The notes below the pieces were generated by a model. That model saw nothing but the letters and a program-made list of their open reading frames with translations. It had not been told where the DNA came from and made no database searches. This document shows positions 1-11,421 of a stretch of DNA of 35,024 nt, piece by piece. Numbering within the stretch: position 1 is the stretch's first letter; the number at the start of each line of letters is the position of its first letter. The DNA comes from Smittium culicis (lineage: Eukaryota; Kickxellomycota; Harpellomycetes; Harpellales; Legeriomycetaceae). The stretch spans positions 1-35,024 of the forward strand of contig LSSN01005224.1 of NCBI GenBank assembly GCA_001970855.1, given 5' to 3'. Both the position numbers and the translations under genes were made by a program.

Positions 1-1
1 T

Positions 2-45
2 ACGGAGCCGCTAGAGCGGCGGAGGGGAGTCGGGTGTAAAATTTT
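2..45 (+). mobile_element. 3' end fragment of a retroelement-like ORF
   Basis: A G+C-rich island at the very start of the window, sharply different from the A/T-rich DNA that follows. Frame 1 reads 12 codons (Tyr-Gly-Ala-Ala-Arg-Ala-Ala-Glu-Gly-Ser-Arg-Val) to a TAA at 37-39. A second, mutated version lies at 26534-26580 and aligns both as DNA and in reading frame, with Ala-Glu-Gly-Ser shared and a stop one codon later. The purine-rich GGCGGAGGGGAG just before a TG resembles a polypurine tract at the edge of a 3' LTR. I infer the C-terminus of an LTR-retrotransposon polyprotein, but too little is visible to name a family. Confidence 0.35.
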
Positions 46-3000
46 TTTACTTTTTTTATACTTTAGTATTTAGCTTTTGATACTTTTTTTTGTGTATAAA
101 TAAATTTCTCGTGAAAAAAAAATATATTAATATAAACTAAATTTATTTAATTAAAAAAATATGAAATTTTGATTTTTTTTATATTATTTTAAAATAAATA
201 CCATAATCCAAATATATTTTTATTTATCAATGTATTCTTAATCTTGTGGAAAGTTAAATCAAAAAATGAAGTGTTTTAATATATTAAATTCTATATTTTG
301 GATTTTTTTAGTTCATTTTTTATTGATGATAATTATAGGAGTTATATTTTTTATATTTATATTCAAAAAAATTTATATCGGTGTTTCATATCTATATTTT
401 TTTATATGTTAATATTCAATTAGCGAAATATTTACTTTTTAATATTTTTGAGCTTAATTTTTTATGTTTTTATTAGTATATTTTATAATTTCTACGACTA
501 TCAGGTTTTTTAGAGATTTATTTTGAATATAATATAAATTTGGGAAAGGAAATTAATCTATAGACCGTTTTTTGATATATAATAATTTTATTTGAATTAT
601 ACTAACTTATATATCGATAAAAAAATCCAAAATATTATATAAAATAATTCTATATATTTAGGATTCTGCATCACTAAATAATATTATATATATGGGTTAA
701 GGTTTTGAAAAAAAATTAGGTTTCCAGTCTAATGGCGGTATCTATTGCTAGATAATGATAACTTGTACTTTTTCATTTTTTGAAATAATATTTTTTCAAA
801 GTCGTTAGATGGTTTATTATTATATCATTTGCAAAAATTTAGCTTTTAAATTTAAGTTAATGGCTAAATTAATTATTTTTCGAGCTCAAATTAGATATCA
901 CTTTAACCAAATAATAAAAGTTATATTTAATTAAAAGTTTGAACCCTTACTTCAAAATTTAATTTTTTTCCTTGGAAAAAGGCGATTTTAAACTTTATCT
1001 TGAAATTTGTAACGCGAAATCGAATAAGTAGCAGCCGCACTATATTTCCAAATTAGTGAATATTATAGCTTTTTTTTTTTGATAACCATTCAATATTTTT
1101 TTTAAAAAAATTTCTTAAAACTTATTTTAACCCTTTCAGAGAAGGTAGGCTTATTTTTTACATTTCAATTGTGGTAGGCTTATTTTGAAAAAACAAAATT
1201 AATCGAACACAAGACAATCCGATAAATCAATATTAATGATAATAGTTTGTTTTTCATCAACTTTAGTATATCAAATATCAAATGGTTTATAAGACTTATC
1301 CGATAATAATTTTTTAATAAATTTAAGAGTTTTTTCCACGAAAAGGGAAAAGAGAACAAAATATAAAGTATTTAGAATCGTCAATTGATAGATATAAATA
1401 TCTTTCTTTTATCTATATATCTATTTAGATCATTATATCATCAATTTTAGCTTATAAATCTTCTAGATTATCTGCCTTGATTTTATCTTCGTTTCTATTT
1501 TTATAGAAATTAAGTTCAAAGATAAATTAATATAAATTTTTAAAAATAAATATTATTATCTATGAGATATCCAAATATATAGGTTATATTTGTTATTAAG
1601 AAAAATATAGTTCAATAAATAAAAAAAATTTAAAAAAAAAATTATCATGAGTTTTAAATATAATTCTGTCACTGGTATTGAATCTTGTAAGTTTGAATTT
1701 AATATAATATTCTATATTATTCTTTATATTAAAATTACTGAATATTATACTAAAGAAAATACCCAATACATAATTTTCATTTTCGCATATTTATTTAATC
1801 GTAATTTTATATTTTTAAATAAATCATAATAATATAAATTTAGATCAAAATAAAGATTGCTTTTTAAATGTATTGTGTTTTCCTTAAAAAGCCAATTTAA
1901 ACTGATTTATTTTACCCAAATATGACACTGTTGGAAAATAATGCGTTATTATATAGTTAATTTCTGATTAATAAATGGAAATACCCATATATCTATTAAA
2001 AAAAATTTTTCATTATAAGCTTTTAAAATCGATTAAAATAAATTAAAAAACAATTTCATTTCTTAAAAATTCAGTATAGTATCAACTAGAATTAGATTTT
2101 ATTTTTAAATATTGTCAATATAATTCTTAAACTATGCGATTTTATGAATTTCAAACCTCAGAATAAAAAAATTTATACAATTTCACTTTCTCACACAGTT
2201 GAAAGATTTTACAGAACTTTTATATAAATAAAAATGCGATTTATATATAATTACCATATGCTGAAGTATTATTAATGGAATATGATGTTTTTTAAGGTTA
2301 TTAAAAATATTCCTAACTATATTTATAATTATAGCTCGATAATCATAACTAGAGCAAATTTATTTAGAAAATAGAGATTAGCGATTATAAAAAAATAAAA
2401 ATTTAATGATAAAGTTAGTTTTTTAAAATATTACTATTCATCAATCTTCATATCATATAAACGTTATTAGGATATTTTTAAAATAAATTTCAAAAAAATA
2501 AAATTCTTTGCAAATTATTTTTTGAAAATATTTAGCTTCTAAAACTTAAATTTTATATAACATTGCGATTTTTTAATAATTTTATTTTTAGCACCTTACT
2601 TATTCATAAAATAGAATTTGAAAAACAAAAAAAAATTTCAAAAAATCGACTAAATCTTTATATCAAAGATAAGATTCATATATTACACTATATTGACTTT
2701 TTTTTTTTTTTTTTTTTGGAAAAATTGATTTGATAAATTTTCCTATCAGTTTTGTCTGATTTATAAAAAAAATCCTATGAATTTTAGCTAATTTATAAAA
2801 AACTTTAATAACATCCTACAAAAATTATAAAAAAATTGTTACAGATATTTTTTGAGAAAATATTTTTAGGTTTTTTTATTAATTATAAGCCTACAATGAT
2901 TGTCTTGAAAAAATAAAATATAATTATTATTGTTTAAAAGATTTGAATTCATTACTAGAATATTCGTACTTCGTGATAAAATATCTCCGAATGAAAAGTT

Positions 3001-5962
3001 ATATTATGGAATTATATTTATTAAATTAGACTATTATTTGGTCATACAGTAAAAAAAAATTTTTCAAGCATCTTGCTGAAAATTTTTATTTTTTAATTTT
3101 CTTATAAATAAAATTTACAACGTTATTGAGCATGAATTATATTTATCTTTAGAGAATATTTTTTCATTTTTCAACCTCAAAGAAGGTTTAATTTTATTTT
3201 TACTTAAAATTCTGTTTTAAAACTAAATTCTACATAGAAAAATATTTTATTATTTTTACCATTCACTGTAGTTTTGTAGATTTTTAAAGAATTAGGGAAA
3301 AACTTAAATAATGCTAGAAGGAAAATTGTATTAAATATCGTGATATATTGATTTGATTGGTAAATAGATAAGAGTTTAATTATTAATTATTAAAAGACTT
3401 TTTCCGGTAATACGCCATCGGAAAATAAATGGTACTAACAATGAAAATCCGAAAAGGTATTTAAACCTATCTTAGTTCCTTTATAGAAGAATTTTGCTAT
3501 TCAAAGAGTAAAATTATTATTATTAAATCTCTTTAAATAATAATATAACATATTGAATTTCTTTTATATAATAATATAGCTTATTGAATTTCAAATAAAT
3601 GCTTTTATTCACTATTTCATTAATTTAGATCTTGGAATTATATTACATGTGTATATGTGTAAATTTTTATATTATTTCAATTGAAGTTATTAATATTTAA
3701 ATTAATCATAATTTAATTATGATAAATTTTAACACTAATTTTATGATTTGATATTTTTATTATTTTTTGTTCCGAATACCCTCTCAATTTGAGGTATTGA
3801 GCTGTCTTTTTATAGATAATTTTACAGGTTGAATTTTTTATGAACTCTTACTATAAGAAAATACTAACTATAGTAAAGTAAAAATATAAATTTAAAGTAT
3901 ATCATAGAAATATAGCTTTAAGATAAGATATTAAGTTGATTCATGTGGATTTCATTAAGCGACTCTGGTTTTAGAGTTTCAATATTTTTTTTCATGCTTT
4001 TACGTTTCTTATGTTTACAAATATCCTAATTGGGTATATAAAATTTTTTAATTTTCTTTTTTTGTTTTTTAGTGTAATTTTCTAATTTTGTCTGTTACAA
4101 ATAGTACTTTATACTATTTATAGGTTCATTACAACTAATATTTTATTTACCTCCGATTTTTTATCGTATAAATACAATTTTTTTGATTTATTCGATGAAA
4201 TTTATAGACTAGGTATATCGACACATAAATTTTTAAATTATAGCATATAAAGCGTTAATATTTTTAACTAATATATTTTTTATATAATGATTTGGTAATA
4301 AAATTCACAGATTAAGGTCAATTTATGATACTTTTTGTATAACGTATTTGGTATTATTAATTATGAGCAACAATTTTAACTTATAACCTAGAGAAATTCA
4401 CTAAAAATATACAAGATATGAATTATTACAAATCAATCCGCTATTAATTAAAAAATTTATATCTCAATTTTTTGATGAATATTTCTTTATTTCTCCCATA
4501 TTTTTTTTATTATATTCACCTTTTATATATCGTGTAAATTTATCCAAAAAATTTGCCCACAAAAAAAAAATAGTTTTCAAGATTTATCAAATATAAAATA
4601 CAGATCAATAAATTGGAAATTTTCTATTTATTATCTTTAATAATTTTGACGTTTATTCCTTTTTCAGTAATTTATCTAGTATATGAATACTGATTTTTTT
4701 GGCTATATATTTCTATCAATAAATTTTATTTAATTTTTGAAACGATATTTCTATTATTAAGAGGAATTTTTAAAATTTTCGAATATCTCGATTTGTATCC
4801 AATAACAAAATATAATGGCTGGCTACCAGAAAGATCTTTATTTTAATTTTTTATTTCATTTTTAGAATAATAAAATAGTTAATTTGAAGTTTATGGTTAT
4901 TCCTTTCATAGCTTAATGTTATTTAATAACTCTTATGCTCATATTTTAAATTAATTGTCGCTTTATAAATCATGCATGATTTCAGTAAAATAATAAATAA
5001 CGATTATTATGGCTATTTACCAGAAATAAGTGGTTTATTAGAAATAATGGGATCAATATAGTATAAAATTTGCATCTTAAATAAAATTAATAAAGAAAAA
5101 AATAATAATTTTGTAAAAAATTTATCAAAAAAGCACTTGTCTAAAATTAGTATATTTTATCCACATTGTAATATATTTAGTCGCTTTATATTAGTAGAAA
5201 AAAATCAATGCTTTACTCATCTTGCTAATTAAAATTGAATTGATAGAGATTTAGAGCAAAATTTTTTTATAATCTCCTGAAAGTTTAAAAAATGGAATTT
5301 TACCCCAAGATCAAAGGCATTTTAATATATTTATATTTCTTAAAAAAATTTTAAACTGTATAAATACGAAGAAAAATATATAAATATTAACTTTTAAATT
5401 TGCTAATAAAAAAATTTCGCATATAATTTTAGTTTATATACCACATATATTAATTAGAAGCTTATAATAATTATTGCATCGTTTTAAAAAGATATTATTT
5501 ATTATATTATATCATAAATATATAATAATTTTTAGTAGTGGGATATTTTGTGAATTATTTAATTTTTTTTTTTTTTTGAAGAGAATAATAATAATTTAAT
5601 TATATTTTTTGCTTCCTCGATTCAATATTCTATCTTAGAGGGATTTATAGTTATTATTCTTATTATTGATCATAATATATAACAATTTCAATTTAAACTT
5701 CACTGTATATTTTTAGAAATAATTAGTGCGCATATAAGCCATTGGTGGATGTAGAATAAAAGATAAAAATAAACAAAAACCCAATTGACGTGTTTAATTT
5801 TCAACTGATACACTTAATATTTGTTACCTAGTATGTTTCATAAATATAACAGTAAGAAAATGCGGCATTGAGAGTTTAATTAGTATCAGCGAGATACTCC
5901 TAAAATTCATGTAGGAAAAAAGCAACGACTTTGATAATATAAAAAAGTAGCCCCATTAACGT
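46..5962. other. A/T-rich gene desert
   Basis: About 5.9 kb with no supportable gene on either strand. It is extremely A/T-rich with stops in all frames; the longest reading frame, 1647-1829 (60 codons), is Ile/Tyr/Phe/Asn-rich, has no recognisable motif, and looks like chance. Visible structure is limited to homopolymer runs (an 18-base T run near 2700-2717), a 25-base near-duplicate at 3537-3592, and a small inverted repeat around 3408-3424 (TTCCG ... CGGAA). No tRNA, rRNA or snRNA signature was seen apart from the tRNA that closes the region. Confidence 0.7.
3537..3592. repeat. Short tandem duplication, 31-base period
   Basis: Bases 3537-3561 and 3568-3592 are two 25-base copies that differ at only three adjacent positions (ACA versus GCT) and share the ending TATTGAATTTC. 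They are separated by six bases. This is a local duplication in otherwise unstructured A/T-rich DNA with no evident function. Confidence 0.6.
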
Positions 5963-6035
5963 GGGGTGTTGGCGCAATTGGCAGCGCGTCCGTCTCCAAA
6001 GCGGAAGGCTGGGAGTTCAAGTCTCTCACGTCCCA
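5963..6035 (+). tRNA. tRNA-Trp: tRNA-Trp (anticodon CCA)
   Basis: A complete 73-base cloverleaf without an intron. Acceptor stem 5963-5969 (GGGGTGT) pairs with 6028-6034 (ACGTCCC), including G-U pairs, and the discriminator is A6035. The D stem is GCGC/GCGC (5972-5975, 5984-5987). The anticodon stem 5989-5993/6001-6005 holds loop CTCCAAA with anticodon CCA at 5996-5998. The T stem is GGGAG/CTCTC around loop TTCAAGT. The internal promoter boxes are intact (A box in the D arm, B box GTTCAAGTC), and a T run at 6040-6043 suits Pol III termination. CCA isn't encoded, as expected for a eukaryotic nuclear tRNA. The decayed repeat begins about 280 bases downstream. Confidence 0.95.
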
Positions 6036-6311
6036 AATATTTTACAAAATTTTATTTAGAGATTCCGCATTAGATTATGTTTGATAAAATTAATATGAAT
6101 AGCTAGCTTTGTGTATATTTAGGCATTTCAAAAATAGGTACTTTGATATTTTGAGGATTTCAAACAAAATCTAGAAATATATAAAATTTATTTTTTAACA
6201 ATAATGTTTATTGGTTGAAAAGTTGAAATTGATGTATAAATGTATATACCATTTATCTAGCTAATGTACTTAGTCTTTGTGAATTAAAATCTCCGTCCTT
6301 AAGAGGTTCAG

Positions 6312-6870
6312 AGGGGTTTTTTCCCGGAATTTTATTGTTACGATAACAATAAAAGAAAATACGCGGTAAATAAACTAAAAAAATTGTAAAGTTGGTGCAA
6401 GGCATAAAAAAACTAATATTCTAATACTAATAAATTCCTCTGTCGGTCTACTGGCTGCGTACCTAAAGGGAAATGGGATCAATCTACCAACCGAAAGATC
6501 CACCCAGGCATTGCTTCAAGTAGGCTGGATGACTGAAGTTACAAGCAGTCATTGAATTAAGCTCGTTCCAACAAAATTCAATTCGTTGTGATCGTTGAGC
6601 TGCTATTCAGAGCCTAAATCTAGCAGGATTAATAAAAAATAGGCTGCTATCCAAACGTGGGAATGATCGACCTGACTCTCCTACAATAAGCTGCTAAACG
6701 GCTGAGTTCCGTAATGCTGTCGAACGCTGGACTTGTGCACAGAGAATGTCTCAGGCTGTGATAAACGAATCAATTCCTCCTGTTTCTAGATGGTCCTCCT
6801 CTGGAATCGCTGTTCTCCGAATCGCTGATCGTTGCCTTCACTATCCCCAACCAAGACGAGGTTCGGATTA
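6312..6870 (+). mobile_element. Degenerate dispersed element, copy A
   Basis: An island clearly richer in G+C than its flanks. Bases 6325-6730 align over their whole length with 26883-27283; the shared string ATCTACCAACCGAAAGA occurs in both. Plus-strand translation gives open stretches interrupted by single stops (TGA at 6596, TAA at 6695), the last running from 6698 for some 57 codons to a TAA near 6868. No motif (reverse transcriptase, integrase, zinc knuckle, transposase) is recognisable, so the family is unknown. The part beyond 6730 has no counterpart in copy B. I interpret this as a dead, point-mutated transposable element, possibly an LTR element given the neighbouring tRNA gene, but that is inference. 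Confidence 0.6.
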
Positions 6871-7706
6871 AAGTTTTTTTGGAAACAGCTAATCAAATAT
6901 ATTAATTGATCATTCTGGATCTAGTATATATTATTTAATTTTATCAAAATTAGGATATAATGTTTGTAATTTGTTAAAGATAATTGGTTATTATGGAAAT
7001 TTAAATAGCATTATATTGTTGTCCAATTTTATAAGATATAGATTGATAAAATATAAAATATAAAATATAAAACATTGGTGTATAGCCTGTAATAATACAT
7101 ATAAGTAGTGCTCTGGGTATTTTTTTGTGTCCAAATAACATCATTTCTTTAGTAAGTCGGTAGATTTGTTGGTTATGTCTGTATAGCAAGGGTTATACTT
7201 CATTTTCAAGCAGCCAAAATACATTCAATGTTTAATTGTGTCGCCAGCGAAAATTTTTATATATCTGCTCATAATTATTAGAAGTAAAAATAATATATAT
7301 TTTGGCGATTTATATAATTATATTTCGGTCGCAAATCGAATTTCTAGTTTAATACAATGACATATACACTAGCACTAAGAACAATCAATAAGAAAGTGCT
7401 CAGATATTAGAGAATGTTTTATTTTAACTGTTAGGATAAACTAAAGAATAGCTTATAATAAACAAAAACAAAAAATATCAGCTATAAAGCGGAGTGTAAA
7501 ATATTGCTACTTTAAGCATAAGTTTGACAAGAAAGTAATTCATAGTTACATATAATAAGATACAAATGATTTATAAATGTTATGCAAGTTTCTTGAAAAA
7601 AAAGAAAATGAAGGTTGAAGTATGGAATTAATTGATTATTAATAAGCGATTGTTTTTATCTATTAGCACTAATTTAAAAATTTAATACCAGAGCTTTACG
7701 TGCTTT
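6871..7706. other. Spacer between repeat and PIN4
   Basis: No gene seen. It holds a short tandem run of a 7-base unit (ATAAAAT, about three copies near 7047-7070) and A/T-rich DNA that contains the 3' flank of the minus-strand PIN4 gene. The minus-strand frame at 7001-7189 has no recognisable domain and is not supported. Confidence 0.6.
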
Positions 7707-8423
7707 TTAATTTGATCTGTCTTCAACCATTATAATATGGTATCCAAATTGAGTTTTTACAGGAGGATTAGTATAAATAGGTTTATCACAAGTGCTCGGC
7801 GAAAGAGCAAAAGCAGCATCTTGAAAGGCGCCAACCATGCTTCCACGAACCATCCAACCTAAACTACCACCTTGTTTAGCCTTATCTTCAGAAAACTGAG
7901 TGGCAACAGTATCAAATCTAACTCCTTCTTTTAGCTTTTCCATAGCTTCAGAAATCTAGAAAATAGAATCAAGGGTTAATGATACTAAATACAAAAGATA
8001 TTGTATATAGCTTGGTAACTGCTATAAAGAATATAAGAATAGATTTTTTTGAATTAATAATTATTTATCTTATAATATTTATTTTATTACCTTTGCATGC
8101 TTTTCACATAAAATGTGTCGGACCTAAATGTTTTTAAAAGTTATTATAATTAAGGAATCGAAAAAAAGTGAATCTGAATGATGATAAAAACATTGTAGTG
8201 TTTAAGTACCTTTATTTTATTCGCCGCTTTTAGCTTGCCTTTATCGGAGTTATCAGCACTTTTATCTGGCACGGAAATCATAGATAGATTGAAGAAATTT
8301 GAGAATATCAGAATAAAGGAGTTTGATTGATAGAATAAATAAAATATACATGATTAGGTATAAAACTTTTAAATTACCAGAGCTCTGCTTTCCAGATTTT
8401 CCCTTAGCATTCTTGGGAGGCAT
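7707..8423 (-). CDS. PIN4: Parvulin-type peptidyl-prolyl isomerase (PIN4/Par14)
   Basis: Par14-type rotamase that accelerates cis-trans isomerisation of peptidyl-prolyl bonds; in animals it associates with pre-ribosomal particles in the nucleus. Four exons on the minus strand: 8378-8423, 8210-8265, 8091-8123 and 7707-7955, giving 127 residues (human PIN4 is about 131). All junctions are GT-AG and keep frame. The basic, flexible N-terminus starts [13 protein letters not shown], as in the family, which fixes the start. The catalytic domain follows: [36 protein letters not shown], and the C-terminal [11 protein letters not shown]. The third exon is only 33 bases (11 codons). No WW domain precedes the rotamase, so this is not the Pin1/Ess1 type. 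It is divergent from CWC24, 417 bases away. Confidence 0.95.
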
Positions 8424-8840
8424 TTTCGAGGGATATTTTTTAGTAAATACGTAATATATAAATTTAATACTTCAAGCTGAATACTTAAAAAGAGAAGGTA
8501 AATAGCAACTGAGTTTGATTAGGGATTTTGTATAATTTAGTTTGTGAGATTAATCAAGATACCTTTTTGGTAAAGGTAATGATTATTCGTTCAGAGTTTT
8601 TTTAGCTAGCCAATAAATAATGTCATGTAGCAATGGGAATAAATTACTGGTCCTCTAAGTGATGTATAAATTCAAAGTTTTATTAGACTATTGGAAATGT
8701 TGGTAACTAAAACTAACATTATATCTTTGTTATAGATATTTAAAGCTTAGTAATGCGAATTTATGTTTTTCTAGTAAAACTATTGCCCCCCTTTTTTCAT
8801 ATTTCACACGTTTCATCACTTCCAAAAATACATAATCTAA
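8424..8840. promoter_or_regulatory. Divergent intergenic region PIN4/CWC24
   Basis: 417 bases between two start codons on opposite strands; it must hold both promoters and may act bidirectionally. Near the CWC24 side there is a C6 run followed by a T run (8786-8797). No confident TATA box or operator could be assigned in such A/T-rich DNA. Confidence 0.4.
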
Positions 8841-10091
8841 ATGGATTCGAATAAACCAGCAAAGATAGTTGCCTTTAAAAAGTTCAAGAAACCTTCAACT
8901 CTCAAAAAATCTAGCCACGAAAATAACCATTCTAGCGAAAAAGAAAAGAATTCTTCAGCAGGAAATATCCTTAAGCGAACTGATAATAGATGGAAAGATG
9001 AAAGCGATGAGTATGGCGAAGAAATAGAATCAGAAGAAAAAAAGCAAAACAAAAAAATAAAATCTTCTGTAAATACCTTTAGTTCAAAAAATACAGATAC
9101 CGGAAAGCCTGTGACCAATTTCACTGTCGATTTAAAAAACGAGAAGGAACAAAAGTTAGGAAATAAAGCTGATGAAGATAGAATGTACTTGGTTCTTGAA
9201 AATTCTGAAAATTATTCCCGTGCAAATGAAAAAGTAGATAACATAGTTTTAAATGTAAGCCAAAATAACATTTAACATATTTAACTGTATATTTTAGTTT
9301 ATCATTTGTCTTTATTTTATTTTATTTTATTTATATGAATTTTTTGTTATCTAATATTTAGAATGATTCTGAGCGCACTAAAGAATATAAAGGAATGTCG
9401 TCATACAGAACATTTGCTCCAAAAAGACATGACGAAAAAAATAATATCGAAAATATTGACGGTAAACATGGTCAAAGTATACCAAATAAACCTAAATCTA
9501 GATTTGGTCCAATTCGTGCTTCTCAAAACGTTAGGGTGACTTCGGTAATGGATTATCAACCAGATGTTTGTAAAGATTATAAAGAAACCGGATTTTGTGG
9601 ATATGGCGATTCTTGTAAGTTTTTACACGATAGAGGAGATTATAAATCTGGATGGCAGCTTGAAAAGGAATGGGAAGAGATGCAAGCTAATGGAGGTAGA
9701 CGCGAAGACACATCGTTATGGAAAGTCGACAACAGCGATGATGATACTTCAAGCAGTGATGAAGAGCTTCCTTTTGCATGCTCAATATGCTTAAAAGAAT
9801 TCACAACACCAATATCTACTAGGTATTTTACTTTAATATTTTTACAATCTTTCTTTGTTTACAGTAAATAGCTCTGGCCTTTTAAGCTTAATTAAAATTT
9901 CTTATTATTTTAGATGTAATCACTATTTTTGCGAATCCTGCGCATTAAAGAACTATTTGAAAACTCCAAAATGCTTTATCTGCGGAGCTGCTACTGGGGG
10001 AATGTTTAAACCTGCTACAGCTCTAATAAAAAAACTTAGAGAAAAGCATGAAAGGTTATCAAAAATATCTGCCAACGAGAAATCAGACTAG
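8841..10091 (+). CDS. CWC24: CWC24/RNF113 splicing factor (CCCH zinc finger + RING)
   Basis: Spliceosome-associated protein that joins the activated (Bact) spliceosome before the first catalytic step; the RING can also act as a ubiquitin ligase in animal RNF113A. Exons 8841-9254, 9362-9822 and 9914-10091 join in frame to 350 residues (human RNF113A is 343). The N-terminal third is Lys/Glu/Ser-rich and disordered. The conserved block RTKEYKGM lies near residue 143. The CCCH finger has C208, C217, C223 and H227 in the family sequence CKDYKETGFCGYGDSCKFLH. The RING has C278, C281, C293, H295, C298, C301, C312 and C315. The second intron splits the RING just before C293. A first intron with a (TTTTA)n tract precedes the second exon. 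The start is the first ATG of an open exon after a stop-rich leader. Confidence 0.95.
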
Positions 10092-11421
10092 ATAGCTTGT
10101 TTATTCTTTTCTATTTAGATTATAATAATTACGATTCCCCCTTTTGTTTTGGATTAGCCCCCCCCCCTCCCCCAGCCTCTTTAAATTACTATCTGTAAAT
10201 TTTTTCTAATTATTTCAATTTGGATGTGGGAGTTTAACCTATATTTTTTATATCTACCTATATTTATGCTAGTGGATATTGTTTATAATATTTATGACTG
10301 CTACATTTAACTACAAAAAAACTATTATTTATAATTTTTGCGGTTTGTATCAATTAGAAGCCACTAAATCAGTATTCATTTTAATAAATAAAAATTTAAT
10401 CGTATCAAACTCTATAAATTTAATAGAACAATATATTAATCAGTTAAAAGGTTTTTTTACAATATATAAATATTTATTAAATCTGGTTTTATTGAGAATT
10501 TCTTAATTTCTTAATAAAAATATACCCAATATGCCTCTAATTAAAAATTTTCCTCAATATGCCGCTTTATATCTAAGTATCCAAAAAATGGTCTATTAAT
10601 TATAGCCTGGTAACAAAATTTAAACCAATGTGCAAATTATAATTTAACTCTGGAATTAGCATATATGATATACCTAATTAATAAGTTTCTGATATGATTA
10701 ACTCTAAAACACATATTTTAGTCAAAGATGGGTTCATCTAGATTCCATTGTGTAATCTAACAAACGTTGATAATTATAATTAGATAAATTATTGCCTTTA
10801 ATTCAATAATTATATTCAATGCATTGGGTATAAAATGTAAAATTATAAACACATAGACAATTCTTTACTGAAAATTCGCTATTAAATAATAAATCCCAAT
10901 AAAAATATTTCGCTATAATATAGTTGAACATTAATTCATTCAAGGTAGGTAAAAGCATCGCTAAATCAAAGACATTATCTATCAAAAACAATGTTTTTTA
11001 TTTTAGCTTTAAGTCATCTGCAATAAAGAGGACCAAATATTTGTACAGAATCTACATACTTTTAAATCATATCAGCATTTATTATATACAATCAGAATCT
11101 ACGATAAGTTCTTAGTTTTTTTTTGGAGGTTATATGATTTCATATCAAGATATGTTACAGTAGAGAAAAATATAATTTTTTTGCTTGTTTGCGCAAAATA
11201 TGATTTAACTTATAATTTGATTTCATTAGACCAAATACGAAAATAGTCTTTAAATCTATAAGTAATTGAAATAAGCGACCAATAAACGAATTGGCAATGG
11301 TATTGGTTTGATTTACTACACAATTCGTCAATTTTATTATTTTATGTGATGTGATTCAACAAATTTGAAACGCAACTTTGTTTTAAACTTCAACACAATT
11401 CTATTATTATTTCTTAGGATA
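10092..11421. other. Spacer between CWC24 and GPATCH1
   Basis: No gene supported. Frames at 10279-10506 and 10924-11115 (plus) and 10803-10991 (minus) are A/T-driven, without recognisable motifs. A C-rich tract (C10-T-C5) lies at 10158-10173, about 70 bases after the CWC24 stop. Confidence 0.6.
10158..10173 (+). repeat. C-rich tract C10-T-C5
   Basis: Sixteen bases that are all C except one T, isolated in A/T-rich spacer just past the CWC24 stop codon. The minus strand is correspondingly G-rich and could in principle form a four-run quadruplex. Similar tracts occur at 21219, 26201 and 26667, always with C on the plus strand. Confidence 0.8.

Noticed and set aside
1647..1829. 60-codon plus-strand reading frame in the gene desert
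   Set aside because: Ile/Tyr/Phe/Asn-rich translation typical of A/T DNA, no motif, no promoter or splice support.
2700..2717. Long T run as a transcription terminator
   Set aside because: No gene or RNA lies upstream; homopolymers are common here.
4795..5040. Possible repeat around GGCTGGCTACCAGAAA and GGCTATTTACCAGAAA
   Set aside because: Similarity covers only about 20 bases and does not extend; chance is likely in this composition.
7001..7189. 62-codon minus-strand frame after the decayed repeat
   Set aside because: Hydrophobic C-terminal half comes from an ATAAAAT tandem run; no family resemblance.
8837..9124. 95-codon minus-strand frame opposite CWC24 exon 1
   Set aside because: Antisense shadow of a Lys/Glu/Ser-rich exon.
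10279..11115. Three reading frames between CWC24 and GPATCH1
   Set aside because: Low-complexity A/T translation without motifs, overlapping on both strands.
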